Below, one piece after another: positions 54,806 through 64,000 of a DNA stretch of 64,000 bases (positions within the stretch are counted from its first letter, which is position 1; each line of letters opens with the position of its first letter). Location of the stretch: the NCBI GenBank assembly GCA_911728435.2, contig OU452199.1, positions 25,740,860-25,804,859 on the forward strand. Direction: 5' to 3'. Position numbers and translations under genes: made by a program. Under the pieces are notes generated by a model. That model ran no database searches. It was not told the origin of the DNA and was given only the letters and a program-made list of their open reading frames with translations. Origin of the DNA: Apoderus coryli (taxonomy: Eukaryota > Arthropoda > Insecta > Coleoptera > Attelabidae).

Positions 54806-55872
54806 TCTTATTGTTATTTCACAGGTGTTTATTTATCAAAATAATTACAGGTATAGCGGGTGATGATATTTTTTTTTATTTTTTGTTACTTTATATTGAC
54901 TTACATTTACTTAAATATGCCAGCGATGAAAAAACTCTCCAAATAAATATTGTAGAGATTTAAGTGCTCTATCATTTGATATGTAACATCGGTATTTTCT
55001 ATTAACAACGAAAAAAATATGATTTTTTTAAAACTTTGACAGGCCGCCATTCTGAAATTAGCTCTCCGATTTCAATCGCCAACGAACTCACGCGATTCCA
55101 TGACCTAGCCGATTTTTTAACCAAATTTTGTTTCGATTGGTCAAAAAATGCGGCCTAGAACGTGACGCAAAGTTTCTATATCCCATATATATATATATAT
55201 ATATATGGGATATAGAAACTATAGAACGATTGGTCAAAAAATGCGGCCTAGAACGTGACGCAAAGTTTCTATATCCCATATATATATATATATATATAGA
55301 TATAGAAACTTTGCGTCACGTTCTAGGCCGCATTTTTTGACCAATCGAAACAAAATTTGGTTAAAAAATCGGCTAGGTCATGGAATCGCGTGAGTTCGTT
55401 GGCGATTGAAATCGGAGAGCTAATTTCAGAATGGCGGCCTGTCAAAGTTTTAAAAAAATCATATTTTTTTCGTTGTTAATAGAAAATACCGATGTTACAT
55501 ATCAAATGATAGAGCACTTAAATCTCTACAATATTTATTTGGAGAGTTTTTTCATCGCTGGCATATTTAAGTAAATGTAAGTCAATATAAACAAAAAATA
55601 AAAAAAAATATCATCACCCGCTATACCTGTAATTATTTTGATAAATAAACACCTGTGAAATAACAATAAGACCGTACTTACGTATGTATTATAGTATAAT
55701 GGGTATTTCAGTTAAAATAACTGTCAATATGACACTTTGGTTATATTTGGCGAATGTCAGAATATTCCGTTATTTGTTTATTAATAGTGGGTGTCAGTGG
55801 TAGACTAAGTATAAATAAAAAATACATAAATCAAAAATCTACTTTTCCGACTGGCTGCCATCGGGATTTTTT
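54235..55872. mobile_element. Helentron-like element, copy 2, with a large internal inverted duplication
   Basis: The outer ends are the same as at 17715-18450 (TTTAGTAGATTTTTAAAAA and GGCTGCCATCGGGATTTTT). Between them, about 54806-55186 is an inverted copy of about 55290-55666, the arms facing across TA microsatellites (55187-55207 and 55279-55299). Another 80-bp inverted piece lies at 55208-55278. The stretch 54390-54805 is not in copy 1 and includes TA and T runs. No coding sequence is seen. Confidence 0.75.
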
Positions 55873-56028
55873 AATTTTATAATGATTTGTTTTGTATTAT
55901 ATTTTATGTTATATAAAAATTTGCTAGATTATTTTATATTTAATAAATTTTTGTTTTTTCTGACGTACCTAGTTTTTTTATTTAACAAAAGCAAAACCAA
56001 ATATGTTATTAAAAACTGAATTTGTATG

Positions 56029-56081
56029 GGCGCTACGGAAATTTTTGCACATAGGCGCCACCGGGTGTTGGCGCGGCCCTG
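56029..56081 (-). repeat. hAT right terminal inverted repeat
   Basis: The minus strand reads CAGGGCCGCGCCAACACCC followed by GGTGGCGCC. The CAGGGCC start and GGCGCC-rich subterminal sequence are typical of ZMYM-type hAT ends. Confidence 0.65.
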
Positions 56082-56361
56082 ATAATATACAATATTATAT
56101 TAGTAATTTTTCAGCTAAACAGTGTGGATTTACTATACTAGGTACTTTATTAACAATTATTAGAACAAAATTGGAAAAGTGAAATATAATACGTATCTTA
56201 AACATGTGATAGATATTTCTTAACCTCTATCACATAAAACAAAAAATTGTTCTTTTTTTATTACTACTGCTGCACACTCGTATTATCAGAAGTGACAGTT
56301 CATATTTCATTGACGCCATTTTTAAGCTAAGAAAAACATTACATAAATGATAAGCTTAACA
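56082..56361 (-). repeat. Probable copia 3' LTR
   Basis: On the minus strand TGTTAAGCTTATCATTTATG starts directly after the purine tract AAGAGAGGG (56362-56370). The far end is uncertain. A TG at 56080-56086 next to the hAT end is a candidate. Confidence 0.5.
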
Positions 56362-56439
56362 CCCTCTCTTAATGTTAATATATAATAAACTAAATAAAAC
56401 TAAAAGCAAACTTTTCTTAATACTAAAATAATCCCTCTC

Positions 56440-56694
56440 TTATTCTAAACCAATACATTTTTTATTGAAGTTAAATTGCTCAATAGTTTGTCCTTTTGTT
56501 AAAATGTCCGCTAATTGATATTTAGTATTCAAATATTGTAAAATCAAATTGGTCATTATTTAATTGTTCAGAAATAAAGTTATACTTTAAATCTATATGT
56601 TTTACACGTTTATTCGCAATACAAACTTGATTAGCTTCATACACTTTGAACTTCTTAAAAACTACAAACATGTCGAACAATAATTTCTTATAAT
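56440..56694 (-). pseudogene. copia RNase H C-terminus and end of pol
   Basis: The frame continues from 58677 across the foldback element. It carries KRVKHIDLKYNFI, the conserved histidine motif near the copia pol end, and closes with KCIGLE and TAA at 56440-56442. One in-frame stop lies in FTIFEY and a small shift follows it. Confidence 0.8.
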
Positions 56695-57540
56695 ACAGGG
56701 TGAGTCACGAGGAACTGTACATACTTCTACCATAAGTAGAGGGACATTAGAGGATCACCAAATGACCATTAAAAACTGTCTCCTTATTTTCATTATTAAT
56801 ATACAGGGTGAATTATGGATCTTCACCAAAACAATGTTTCGTCATATCTTTTCAATGATTAAGTCGATTTATCTCATTTTTTTTATAAAAGTTGTATTGG
56901 TGCCTGGCAACTAACTGACATATTCAGAATTGAGAAAATCCAGGTCCGTCTTCGAGAAAATTTGTGGGACTGCTTCATATTCAACACTTCACCCTGTATA
57001 TGAGTTTTCAAAAATCTGATATAATTTTTTCAGAGGGCATAAATAGACAGTTAGGCCTGGGTATTTGAATTTTTTGTTACACTCACCTCACATTTCCAAT
57101 TAAAGATTCATTTTAGAGCCAAGTTGAAAATTGGCAATAATGAAGTAGGTATGTTACTGTATAATAATGTTTAGTTATTAAAAAGAAATCTTCAAAATAG
57201 ACACATATGACACACACTGTGCTCCAGTATGGTAAATACCATAATTTGAATTGATTTACAGGGCCGGATTTAAAAATCTGGCATATCTGGTTCATCCCAA
57301 TAATTCACCCTGTATGTAACTTTTTCCACCCGTAATAGATAAAAAACAGATAAAAAAATGTTTATAATAACCTAGTTTTCTTATTTGATTGAGGAAATGT
57401 CATGTGTCTAATTATTTTAATCGGAATGAAATGAACAAGGCAGGGAAATGTTTATTCATAAATTAAGAAATAAAATAAAAAACAATAACCAAACAATAAA
57501 ACAGTTTTAACAATGAGGAACAAAGTAAAAAACAATTTAA

Positions 57541-57968
57541 TAAACTGTTTGAATGAAACCACGTCTACTCCACAAAAAGATTTTTATATATACGTTAAAA
57601 TTCATATAGGTTGCCAGACATGTTTCGGACTACACGTCCATCATCAGTGGCTAAGGAACCTTGTACAATATCGTTGAATGTGGGGATTACACTTCATATG
57701 GCATTAATATAGAGATTTAAAATGATATTTGATTTAAACGCTTATACAATATCATTCTGTGGAAATTGATGTTTTACATTAATAAATGGAATAAAGGGAA
57801 TAAATTAATAAGACTTTATTCCATTTATTAATGTAAAACATCAATTTCCACAGAATGATATTGTATAAGCGTTTAAATCAAATATCATTTTAAATCTCTA
57901 TATTAATGCCATATGAAGTGTAATCCCCACATAAAAATCTTTTTGTAGACGTGGTTTCATTCAAACAG
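57541..57968. repeat. Core palindrome with Penelope-like terminal sequence
   Basis: CTGTTTGAATGAAACCACGTC at the left and its inverse at the right enclose arms 57683-57800 and 57812-57932 (GTTTAAATCAAATATCATTT and complement). The left side alone has 57590-57682, which contains a hammerhead. The flank TAAAAATCTTTTTGTGGAG (minus) resembles the Penelope end GTGGAGCAGACGTC at 22540. Confidence 0.8.
57613..57651 (-). ncRNA. Type I hammerhead ribozyme, minimal helix III
   Basis: Minus strand in order: helix I GCCA; CTGATGA; T; helix II GGAC-GTGTA-GTCC; GAAAC; AT; GTC (cleavage after C); helix I TGGC. All core bases fit the consensus. Helix III is the palindrome ACATGT, as at 22468-22511. Confidence 0.85.
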
Positions 57969-58674
57969 TAACATTCACTCCTCGATAATGGATTACTTCA
58001 GAAAATTTAATAAACATTACGATTATAAAAGATGTTCAAGATGAAATGTATCTGCCTTAATAAATACACTTGACGAATGTTTAAATGTGTAATGGACTTT
58101 CTGATTGTCAGTGGGTCATTTCTGATAATATTGCAACAGTGAATAATTCTGCGTTAACGAGCTGTTGTGTTTTATAATCGTAATGTTTGATAAATTGATT
58201 TTTACTTTGTTGCACATTGTTAAAACTGTTTTATTGTTTGGTTATTGTTTTTTATTTTATTTCTTAATTTATGAATAAACATTTCCCTGGCTTTTTCATT
58301 TCATTCCGATTAAAATAATTAGACACATGAGTTTTCCTCAAACAAATAAGAAAACTAGGTTATTACAAATATTTGTTATCTGTTTTCTGTCTATTACGGG
58401 GGAAAAAGTTAGATACAGGGTGAATTATTGGGATGAACCAGTGAATATGTCAGTTAGTTGCCAGACACCAATACACACTTTTATAAAAAAATGAGATAAA
58501 TCGACTTACTCATTGAAAAGATATGACGAAACATTGTTTTGGTGAAGATCCATAATTCACCCTGTATATTAATAATCAAAACAAGGAGACATTTTTTAAT
58601 GGTCATTTGATAATCCCCTAGCGTGCCTCTACTTATGGTAGAAGTATGTACAGTTCCTCGTGACTCACCCTGTA

Positions 58675-59061
58675 TATACAATCTCGAACAGCACAACTTA
58701 AGGCTACTAGTTCAGCTTCGGAACTTGAAAGAGCAATGCAATTTTGTTTCTTAGTGACCCATGCTACAGAGTTACCGAAAACTTTTATTAGACACCCCGT
58801 AGTCGAATTGCGATCTGTTAAATCTCCTCCCCAATCCGAATCAACGTCGCATTCAAGAGGTAATTCACTTATATTTCTTTTATAAATTAAATTTACATTT
58901 ACCGTACCCCTTAAATAACGTAATAATCTTTTTGGGCATATCCATACTTGTTCTGAGTTTTTGTCTTGATACCTACTAAGATAGTTAAGAGAAAAGCTTA
59001 TGTCTGGGCGTGATCCTAACATTAAATACATAAGGCAACCTATTAACGGTCTAACGGGTTT
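58675..59061 (-). pseudogene. copia RNase H and RT thumb region
   Basis: The frame carries YLMLGSRPDISFSLNYLSRY, LRYLRGT, the RNase H strands VDSDWGGDLTDRNSTTGC and the hallmark ALSSSEAELVALS. It breaks off after DCI at the foldback element. Catalytic acidic residues are present. Confidence 0.88.
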
Positions 59062-59068
59062 AGAATTT

Positions 59069-59398
59069 TCAATAACTAGTATTATGTATTTCTAATTTTA
59101 ATTTTGGATCGATAGGAGTTGAACACGAATTGCAATTTTCAAAATTAAATCGTTTTCGAATTCCAAATAAATATCGTTCCTGGCTTACTTGCAAGATACC
59201 TTGTTCTCTATCATAATTGATTTCTGATCCTAGAAAATTATTTGAATAACCTTTATCTTTAATTTCAAATTGCGACATTAAATCAAACTTACATTTATTA
59301 AGAATATTTAAGTCCGGTCCTGAAATTATAATGTCATCAACATAAAGATATATTACCTTTTCATCATATTTTTTGATGTACAACTTATTTAATTTCAA
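59069..59398 (-). pseudogene. copia reverse transcriptase, catalytic half
   Basis: The segment carries YDEKVIYLYVDDIIISG (intact YVDD), then FEIKDKG, FLGSEI and ILQVSQERYL. The part that normally precedes it (GLKQSPRxW region) is missing, so a deletion lies between this frame and 59385-59861. Confidence 0.85.
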
Positions 59399-60310
59399 AA
59401 TATATCCATTTTTTACATTTCACCCTCTCTGGTGGATAAATGTAGATATTTTCTTTTAAATCACCATTCAGAAATGCAGTTTTTACGTCGAGTTGAATAA
59501 AATAATGCTTGTATGCATTTCCAATGCTCAGTAATGTTCTAATTGTAGTCATTCGTGCTACTGGAGAATAAACATTATCATAGTCATATGATTCTTTCTG
59601 CGCAAATCCTCTCACTACTAATCGAGGTTTATATCGATCTTTTAATTCTAGTTCAAATGGCTTTGATGTAAACACCCATTTTGTATTCAAAATTTCCACA
59701 TTTTCTCTGGGATCTTCTCTTTCTGTCCATGTATTATTTCTTTCAATTGCATCTATTTCTTTGTCCATAGCTTGTAACCACAACTTTCTGTCATCTCTGT
59801 GTTGTAATTCTTCCATATTTTTAGGTACATTTTCTATAAAAGACATTGCATCAAATGCCATATATAACTCGTAATCATTATATCTATCTGGTACTTTAAC
59901 TCTTCTTTTATTTTGGTTTAATGATTCAATATCTGTTTTATCTTGATCTTCCCTTTGGTTATACTCTTCATCACTAACACTATCATTATCTTCCTCATCT
60001 TCCGCTTTATCGATACTAGTTATATCCGTTCGATTCTTATCGTAAAAATCGTTCTAGTTGAATATTACATCTCTAGCTGTTATTATCACTATGCATTTTT
60101 CAGTTTTTTCATCAAACTTACCTCTAAATTGGTGGGGTATATGGGATTAGGCTGTCGAACCGAATATCCTCATATTTCTTAGATCCGGTTTTTCGCTGTT
60201 CCATACTTCAGCTGGTGTAACAGTATTTAATAAACTGTGTGGACTTCTGTTAATTATGTATGCCGCTACTCTTACTGCTTCATTCCAAAATTTTTTTGGC
60301 ATATTTGCTT
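59385..60310 (-). pseudogene. copia integrase C-terminus, linker and RT N-terminal half
   Basis: It carries WNEAVRVAAYIINRSP, an acidic linker, then the RT start with WLQAMDKEIDAIERNNTW, NTKWVFTSKPFEL, RLVVRGFAQKE, YSPVARMTTIRTLLSI and the catalytic QLDVKTAFLNGDL. It contains in-frame stops in the integrase C-terminal part (about 60150 and 60050) and ends at 59385. Confidence 0.85.
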
Positions 60311-60545
60311 CCTCAATCATAGTTCTAGCTTAATCTAAAATTGTTCTATTGTACCTCTCCGACTTACCATTTTGTTCTGGGGTATATGGCGTAGTATAAT
60401 CTATAACCGTTCCATTTTCTTTACAAAAATCTATTATTTCTTTTGAAATATATTCTCCACCGCTATCACATCGTAAAGTTGAGATCTTTAAATTAAATTC
60501 AGATTGTACCATATTGCCGTATGCTTTAAAATATTTAAAAACTTA
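60311..60545 (-). pseudogene. copia integrase core, second half
   Basis: The frame has LRCDSGGEYISKE (second catalytic Asp) and YTPEQNGKSERYNRTILD (Glu), and then a TAA at 60330. It joins 62861 on the other side of the LINE insertion. Confidence 0.88.
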
Positions 60546-62860
60546 ATAATCATAATAATATTTTTTTTTTGTTATACAAAACAAGAGAGTGCAGCATCCT
60601 ACGTTCTTCCATCCTCAGCCATTCCATTTCTCTTAATTTGGCTGTGACCCCTCGTTCTCCCCTCCTTATTCCCCCAATCAATCTTACACAAGAATTCTGC
60701 ACCAGCTGAATTCGACCACTTACCTTTTTTGTTAGGCATGGCCCATAGACAGCATCCGCAAAATTAAAATGCGATAACACTAGGGAATCACACAGAAATT
60801 TCCTAGTTTGGTAATCTAAAATCCGTCTGCAGCCATATATCATTTTCAAATTACAAAAAGAATTTTTGATACATTTACTTACATGCTCCGAAAATCGCAG
60901 GTCATTGTCAAGAATCAGTCCCAAGTTACGGGCTGATTTTACGCTTTCTAGTTTGGTATTGCCCACTCTTATATCAACCAAATCACAAAAATTGAATCTA
61001 AAATTCTTATTTCCAAACAATAAAAGTTCGGATTTTTTGGGATTTATTTCTAGACAGTGATCCTTAGATGCTTTAATGAGTAAATTTAAATCTAAATTAA
61101 TATTCGCAGAGGATTCCACAAATTTTTCCGGTGAGAATGACATATAAAGTTGGGTGGCATCCGCATATATATGTGTTTTACAATAATTCAATTTAGATGT
61201 TAACTGGGATGTATATAAACAGAATAGTATTGGAGAAATAAAACAGTAGAGCCCTGGGGTACCCCTTGAACAAGTTGTCTTTGTTGTGATATCCTTTTAT
61301 CAAAACTTACGACTAATAGTGTCTTACTTGAGTGGCCGCATTCAATTTGTTTATTATAGCGGACATACATCCAAAGACTATACAATGACATCAGGGGTTC
61401 CGCAGGGCTCCAATTTGGGTCCCCTGCTTTTTCTTTTATTTATCAATGACCTAGTCGAAACTATTCAGGCAGGAAAGCTTTTGTTTGCTGATGATCTTAA
61501 AATTATTAAACCTATTACAACTAGGTTGGATTGCTTGGCGTTGCAGAGCAATCTTAATAACTTGTGCGACTGGTGTGACATAAACAAACTATCGTTAAAT
61601 ATAGCAAAGTGTAAATGCGTCACTTACTCTCGGAAGAAGAAATTCATTGTTAATTTATATACACTGAACGGCATTTGCTTGTCCCGATCAGACTTGGTTA
61701 CTGACCTCGGAGTGATGTTCGATTCGAGACTCACATTTAATGAGCACATTAAAACCAAGATTCAGGAAGCAAGTCGTATGTATGGCTTCTTAGTGCGAAG
61801 TTGTAAGGGATTCGTGAGTGTCTTATAGCCCTTTATTTTTCCTATGTTCGTTCTAAATTAGAGTATGGATCTATCATTTGGTCCCCATTTTATTCATATC
61901 ATAAGCAGTCATTAGAAAAAATACAACGTAGATTTTTGAAATATTTGGTCTGGAAGCAGGATGGCGCTTATCCAACTCGAGGATACGATCAGGGATTTCT
62001 TTTAGCTCGATTTTCAATGCAGAGTCTTGAACTTCGTCGTGTTCTGGCATCTTTAATGTTTTTGTATAATATTCTCCATAACAAGGTGGATTGTTCTTAT
62101 ATTCTTTCAAAACTAAACTTTAATATTCCCAGAATTTCCACTAGACACGATTGTTTGTTTAGATGTGAGCGTGCTAGGACTAATGTTCTCTTGAGGTCCC
62201 CACTCTATGTAATGACGGTTAAATTTAATGAATTAAGTCACTGTTTTGATATATTTTTTGATAGTGTTAGTAAATTAGAACGTGTTGTTCATGCTGTTTT
62301 GGAACTTTGATGTTCTTTTTTTTTTTTTTTAAATTAAATCTAGAATTTAAGATATGAATGTAATAATAAGTTTTTGTATCTAGGAATTGTCCTGTAAAGG
62401 GATTTTGTAAATCTGTTGGGCAATAAAGCTATTATTATCAAAAGTAACGCACTAATATCGTTCCGACAGAAAATTACTTAACAACTTCCGTGCCGAATAA
62501 CCGAACCCCTGATATTTTAAAATCGCAGACAGCAATTCATGATTTAGACGGTCGAATGCCTTACTGTAATCTAATAGTATTAAGGCAGTAGCATGACCTT
62601 TGTCCAAGGCATAAAAAATATCATCTGTGACTGATAGCAGTGCTGTACAGCAACTATAATTCTGTCGAAAGCCGGACTGTGTTTTAGGTAGCAACCCAGA
62701 ATCAATTACATATTGTTTTATTTGATCGTTAAGAATCCTCTCCAATTTTTTACTCAAAATAGGCAAGATACTAATAGGTCTCTATAGTCAGAGACAATAT
62801 TTGTTTTAGGAATTGGAATAACTTTACTGATTTTCCATTGTTTGGGGAATATATTGGTCT
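60546..62860 (-). mobile_element. jockey/CR1-like LINE in copia integrase, itself split by another LINE
   Basis: Minus-strand pieces are 62860-62460 (PILSKKLERILNDQI, QSGFRQNYSCCTALL, LDYSKAFDRLNHELL, ending at LSERY) and about 61298-60550 (RQLVQGVPQG, a short rearranged stretch, YADATQLYMS, LGLILDNDLRF, RRILDYQTRKFL). The catalytic box reads YADA instead of YADD. The inner LINE 61320-62436 separates them. The element is 5'-truncated at 62860 with a short A-rich 3' end at 60550-60565. It is a relative of 4815-6205. Confidence 0.85.
61320..62436 (+). pseudogene. 5'-truncated LINE (same family as 1-566) inside the minus-strand LINE
   Basis: It starts within the RT (VSYLSGRIQFVYY), then SGVPQGSNLGPLLFLLFIND, LLFADDLKII (intact FADD) and LSLNIAKCKC. 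A single-base frameshift near 61817 follows. The C-terminal frame 61936-62310 is the close relative of the ORF at window start. The 3' end is TGTTGGGCAATAAAGC then an ATT tail. About 20-bp diverged direct repeats (ATCAAAACTTACGACTAATA at 61298-61318, ATCAAAAGTAACGCACTAAT at about 62437-62457) flank it. Confidence 0.88.
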
Positions 62861-63856
62861 CTATACACTTTTATTTTTCAAAATATACACATGAATAAAA
62901 TTTGAATAATCATCAATAAAGGTTAGAAAATACTTACCATCATCATGACTCATTGGTGTAATTGGCCGTACTATATCTGTATGTACTATTTGTAATAGTC
63001 TTTTAGTTTGAAGAAGTAGTGTGTTTGCTTTGTATAGTATTTTAGCTTTAGTTCTAGATTGGAATCTTAATCTTCTAATTTTTCCCGAAATACATGCTTC
63101 ACAAAAATCAATTTTCCCTATTTTAATGTTATTTAGACCATTTACCATTTTATTTTTAATCATTTTTTCTAAATTAGAACTACAAATGTGTCCCAACCGT
63201 TTGTGCCATAATTTAAAATTGTCATCTATTGATTCTACGTTCAAGGATTCATTTGTATTTACTTCAAATGAAATTTCATATAAATTATTTCTTTTACCCA
63301 GACCAATCAACTTTTCAGAACTGTATAAAAAAACTTTACTATTTTCAAAAACAACTTTGATGTGTGCCATTTCAAGCCTCTTAACTGACATTAAATTTTT
63401 ACGTAGATTAGGAACAAAGAAAACATTTTTTATTTCGCATTCTACAACGTTTTTATAACAATTACTTAATACCTTAATATTACCTAAACCTACTGCTTCC
63501 ATATAATTATTATTCTTAGCAACAGCTATGTTTATTGGTTTATCAAAATACATAAAATCAGAAAAATACTTCTTATCATTAACTAAATGGTCTGTACAAC
63601 CCGAGTCAATATTAAATAAAATTTTATTATCACTTACGTCATTATTCACGTTCACATCTGACATAAAACATATGCTTTCTTCTTCCGTGTTATTTTCTTG
63701 TTGATTTTGAGCGTAATTGATAGACCCATTCATATTTTCAGCTTGATGACTCGTACCTCGATGCCCTCTATAACCATTTCCTCTGGTACCTCTACTGTGA
63801 ATGCCTGTAGTGTAGCTACGATTGCTATTTTTTTTTTTTTTTTTGATATCGGCCAA
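62861..63856 (-). pseudogene. copia protease, pre-integrase domain and first half of integrase
   Basis: The protease has FNIDSGCTDHLV at about residues 81-92 (DSG active site). The GAG-pre-integrase zinc domain is LWHKRLGHICSSNLEK plus CEACISGK. The integrase begins LLQIVHTDIVRPIT and LTFIDDYSNFIHVYI (first catalytic Asp). The frame stops at 62861 where the LINE is inserted. The N-terminal side has a poly-Lys stretch from the A/T run at 63828-63844. Confidence 0.9.
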
Positions 63857-63929
63857 GGCAGAGTCGATTGCTATTTACATTACTTACAGTGTTATATAGC
63901 CTCCTCATTGTACATTATGTACCACTTGT

Positions 63930-64000
63930 TTACAATCTTTACGATAATGCCCTTTTTCACCACAACCATAACAAACGACGTTCTGACTCACAGAAAATGC
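63930..64000 (-). pseudogene. copia gag zinc knuckle, running off the window
   Basis: The minus strand encodes VVCYGCGEKGHYRKDC, a canonical CX2CX4HX4C knuckle. The rest of gag and the 5' LTR lie beyond 64000. 63857-63929 connects it to protease in a disturbed frame. Confidence 0.88.

Larger units (their letters stand above)
44780..56081 (+). mobile_element. ZMYM-type hAT transposon, split by three insertions
   Basis: Transposase segments lie at 44780-46284, 51629-52242 and 53670-53927. The right terminal inverted repeat ends at 56081 and on the minus strand reads CAGGGCCGCGCCAACACCC, a good hAT terminus. Insertions are gypsy (46285-51624), Tc1/mariner-like (52243-53667) and helentron-like (54235-55872). 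The left end was not found, so the start given is the first supported coding sequence. Confidence 0.8.
56696..58672. mobile_element. Foldback element, 1977 bp, TA-flanked, in copia RNase H
   Basis: Inverted ends CAGGGTGAGTCACGAGGAAC are flanked by TA (56694-56695, 58673-58674). Removal restores the copia frame through DCIYYKK. Arms of about 0.7-0.8 kb pair, with arm-specific extra blocks (about 56925-57280 on the left, about 57970-58190 on the right). A second palindrome at 57541-57968 forms the core and carries a hammerhead on its left side. Confidence 0.85.
56082..64000 (-). mobile_element. Ty1/copia retrotransposon, 5' part outside the window
   Basis: Reading the minus strand from 64000, the order is gag zinc knuckle, protease, pre-integrase zinc domain, integrase, RT, RNase H, polypurine tract and 3' LTR. 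It is interrupted by two nested LINEs (60546-62860) and a foldback element (56696-58672). Numerous in-frame stops make it inactive. Its LTR seems to start right next to the hAT terminus at 56081, but the far LTR is out of view, so the boundary is not proven. Confidence 0.88.

Noticed and set aside
54656..54844. Plus-strand ORFs rich in Ile-Tyr near 54656-54963
   Set aside because: They arise from TA microsatellites inside the helentron-like element.

Overview
The window is AT-rich nuclear DNA of an arthropod, almost certainly an insect. Two host genes with spliceosomal introns are present, one of them carrying a 15.8 kb intron. The rest is a dense nest of insect-type transposable elements: BEL/Pao, Ty3/gypsy, Ty1/copia, Penelope-like, jockey/CR1-like, I-like and R1-like LINEs, hAT, Tc1/mariner-like elements and several MITE or foldback families. 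There is also a TTAGG-rich minisatellite. The species cannot be named from the sequence alone.

1-7.4 kb: two convergent host genes. On + are the last three coding exons (910-982, 1055-1227, 2177-2407) of a KIF16B/Klp98A-type kinesin, encoding its C-terminal PX domain. On - is the last exon (6998-7356) of mitochondrial 3-hydroxyisobutyrate dehydrogenase (HIBADH). Three 5'-truncated LINE copies lie between them.

7.4-23.2 kb: a single HIBADH intron (7357-23172) running back to the Rossmann-fold exon 23173-23709. It holds foldback MITEs, a truncated gypsy gag-protease, and a jockey-like LINE split by an almost complete BEL/Pao element with two 618-bp LTRs. That BEL element carries two further DNA-element insertions. 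A Penelope fragment with a hammerhead ribozyme lies in the jockey 3' region.

23.7-31.4 kb: a second hammerhead motif, a THAP-like gene fragment with a 78-bp tandem duplication, a foldback Tc1/mariner-like element, a hAT MITE with an 8-bp target duplication, a tRNA-like sequence, a broken Penelope-like element (RT plus GIY-YIG), and an array of degenerate repeats.

31.4-42.7 kb: a full-length two-ORF I-type LINE (31404-37132, minus, 12-bp target duplication), then an R1-clade LINE (38410-42452, plus, 13-bp target duplication) sitting inside a TTAGG-like minisatellite.

42.7-56.1 kb: a ZMYM-type hAT transposon whose transposase is split by a gypsy element (46285-51624, GGTG duplication) and by a Tc1/mariner-like element (52243-53667, TA duplication). 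Removing each insertion restores the hAT frame. A helentron-like element lies in its 3' region.

56.1-64 kb: a minus-strand copia element running off the window, split by a 1977-bp foldback element and by two nested LINEs.

The strongest observations are three Penelope-associated hammerhead ribozyme motifs with complete cores, the R1-like LINE in TTAGG-like repeats, a 1192-bp element with 35-bp terminal repeats and a 9-bp target duplication, and several nested insertions whose order can be read base by base. No CRISPR array, operon or bacterial feature is present.
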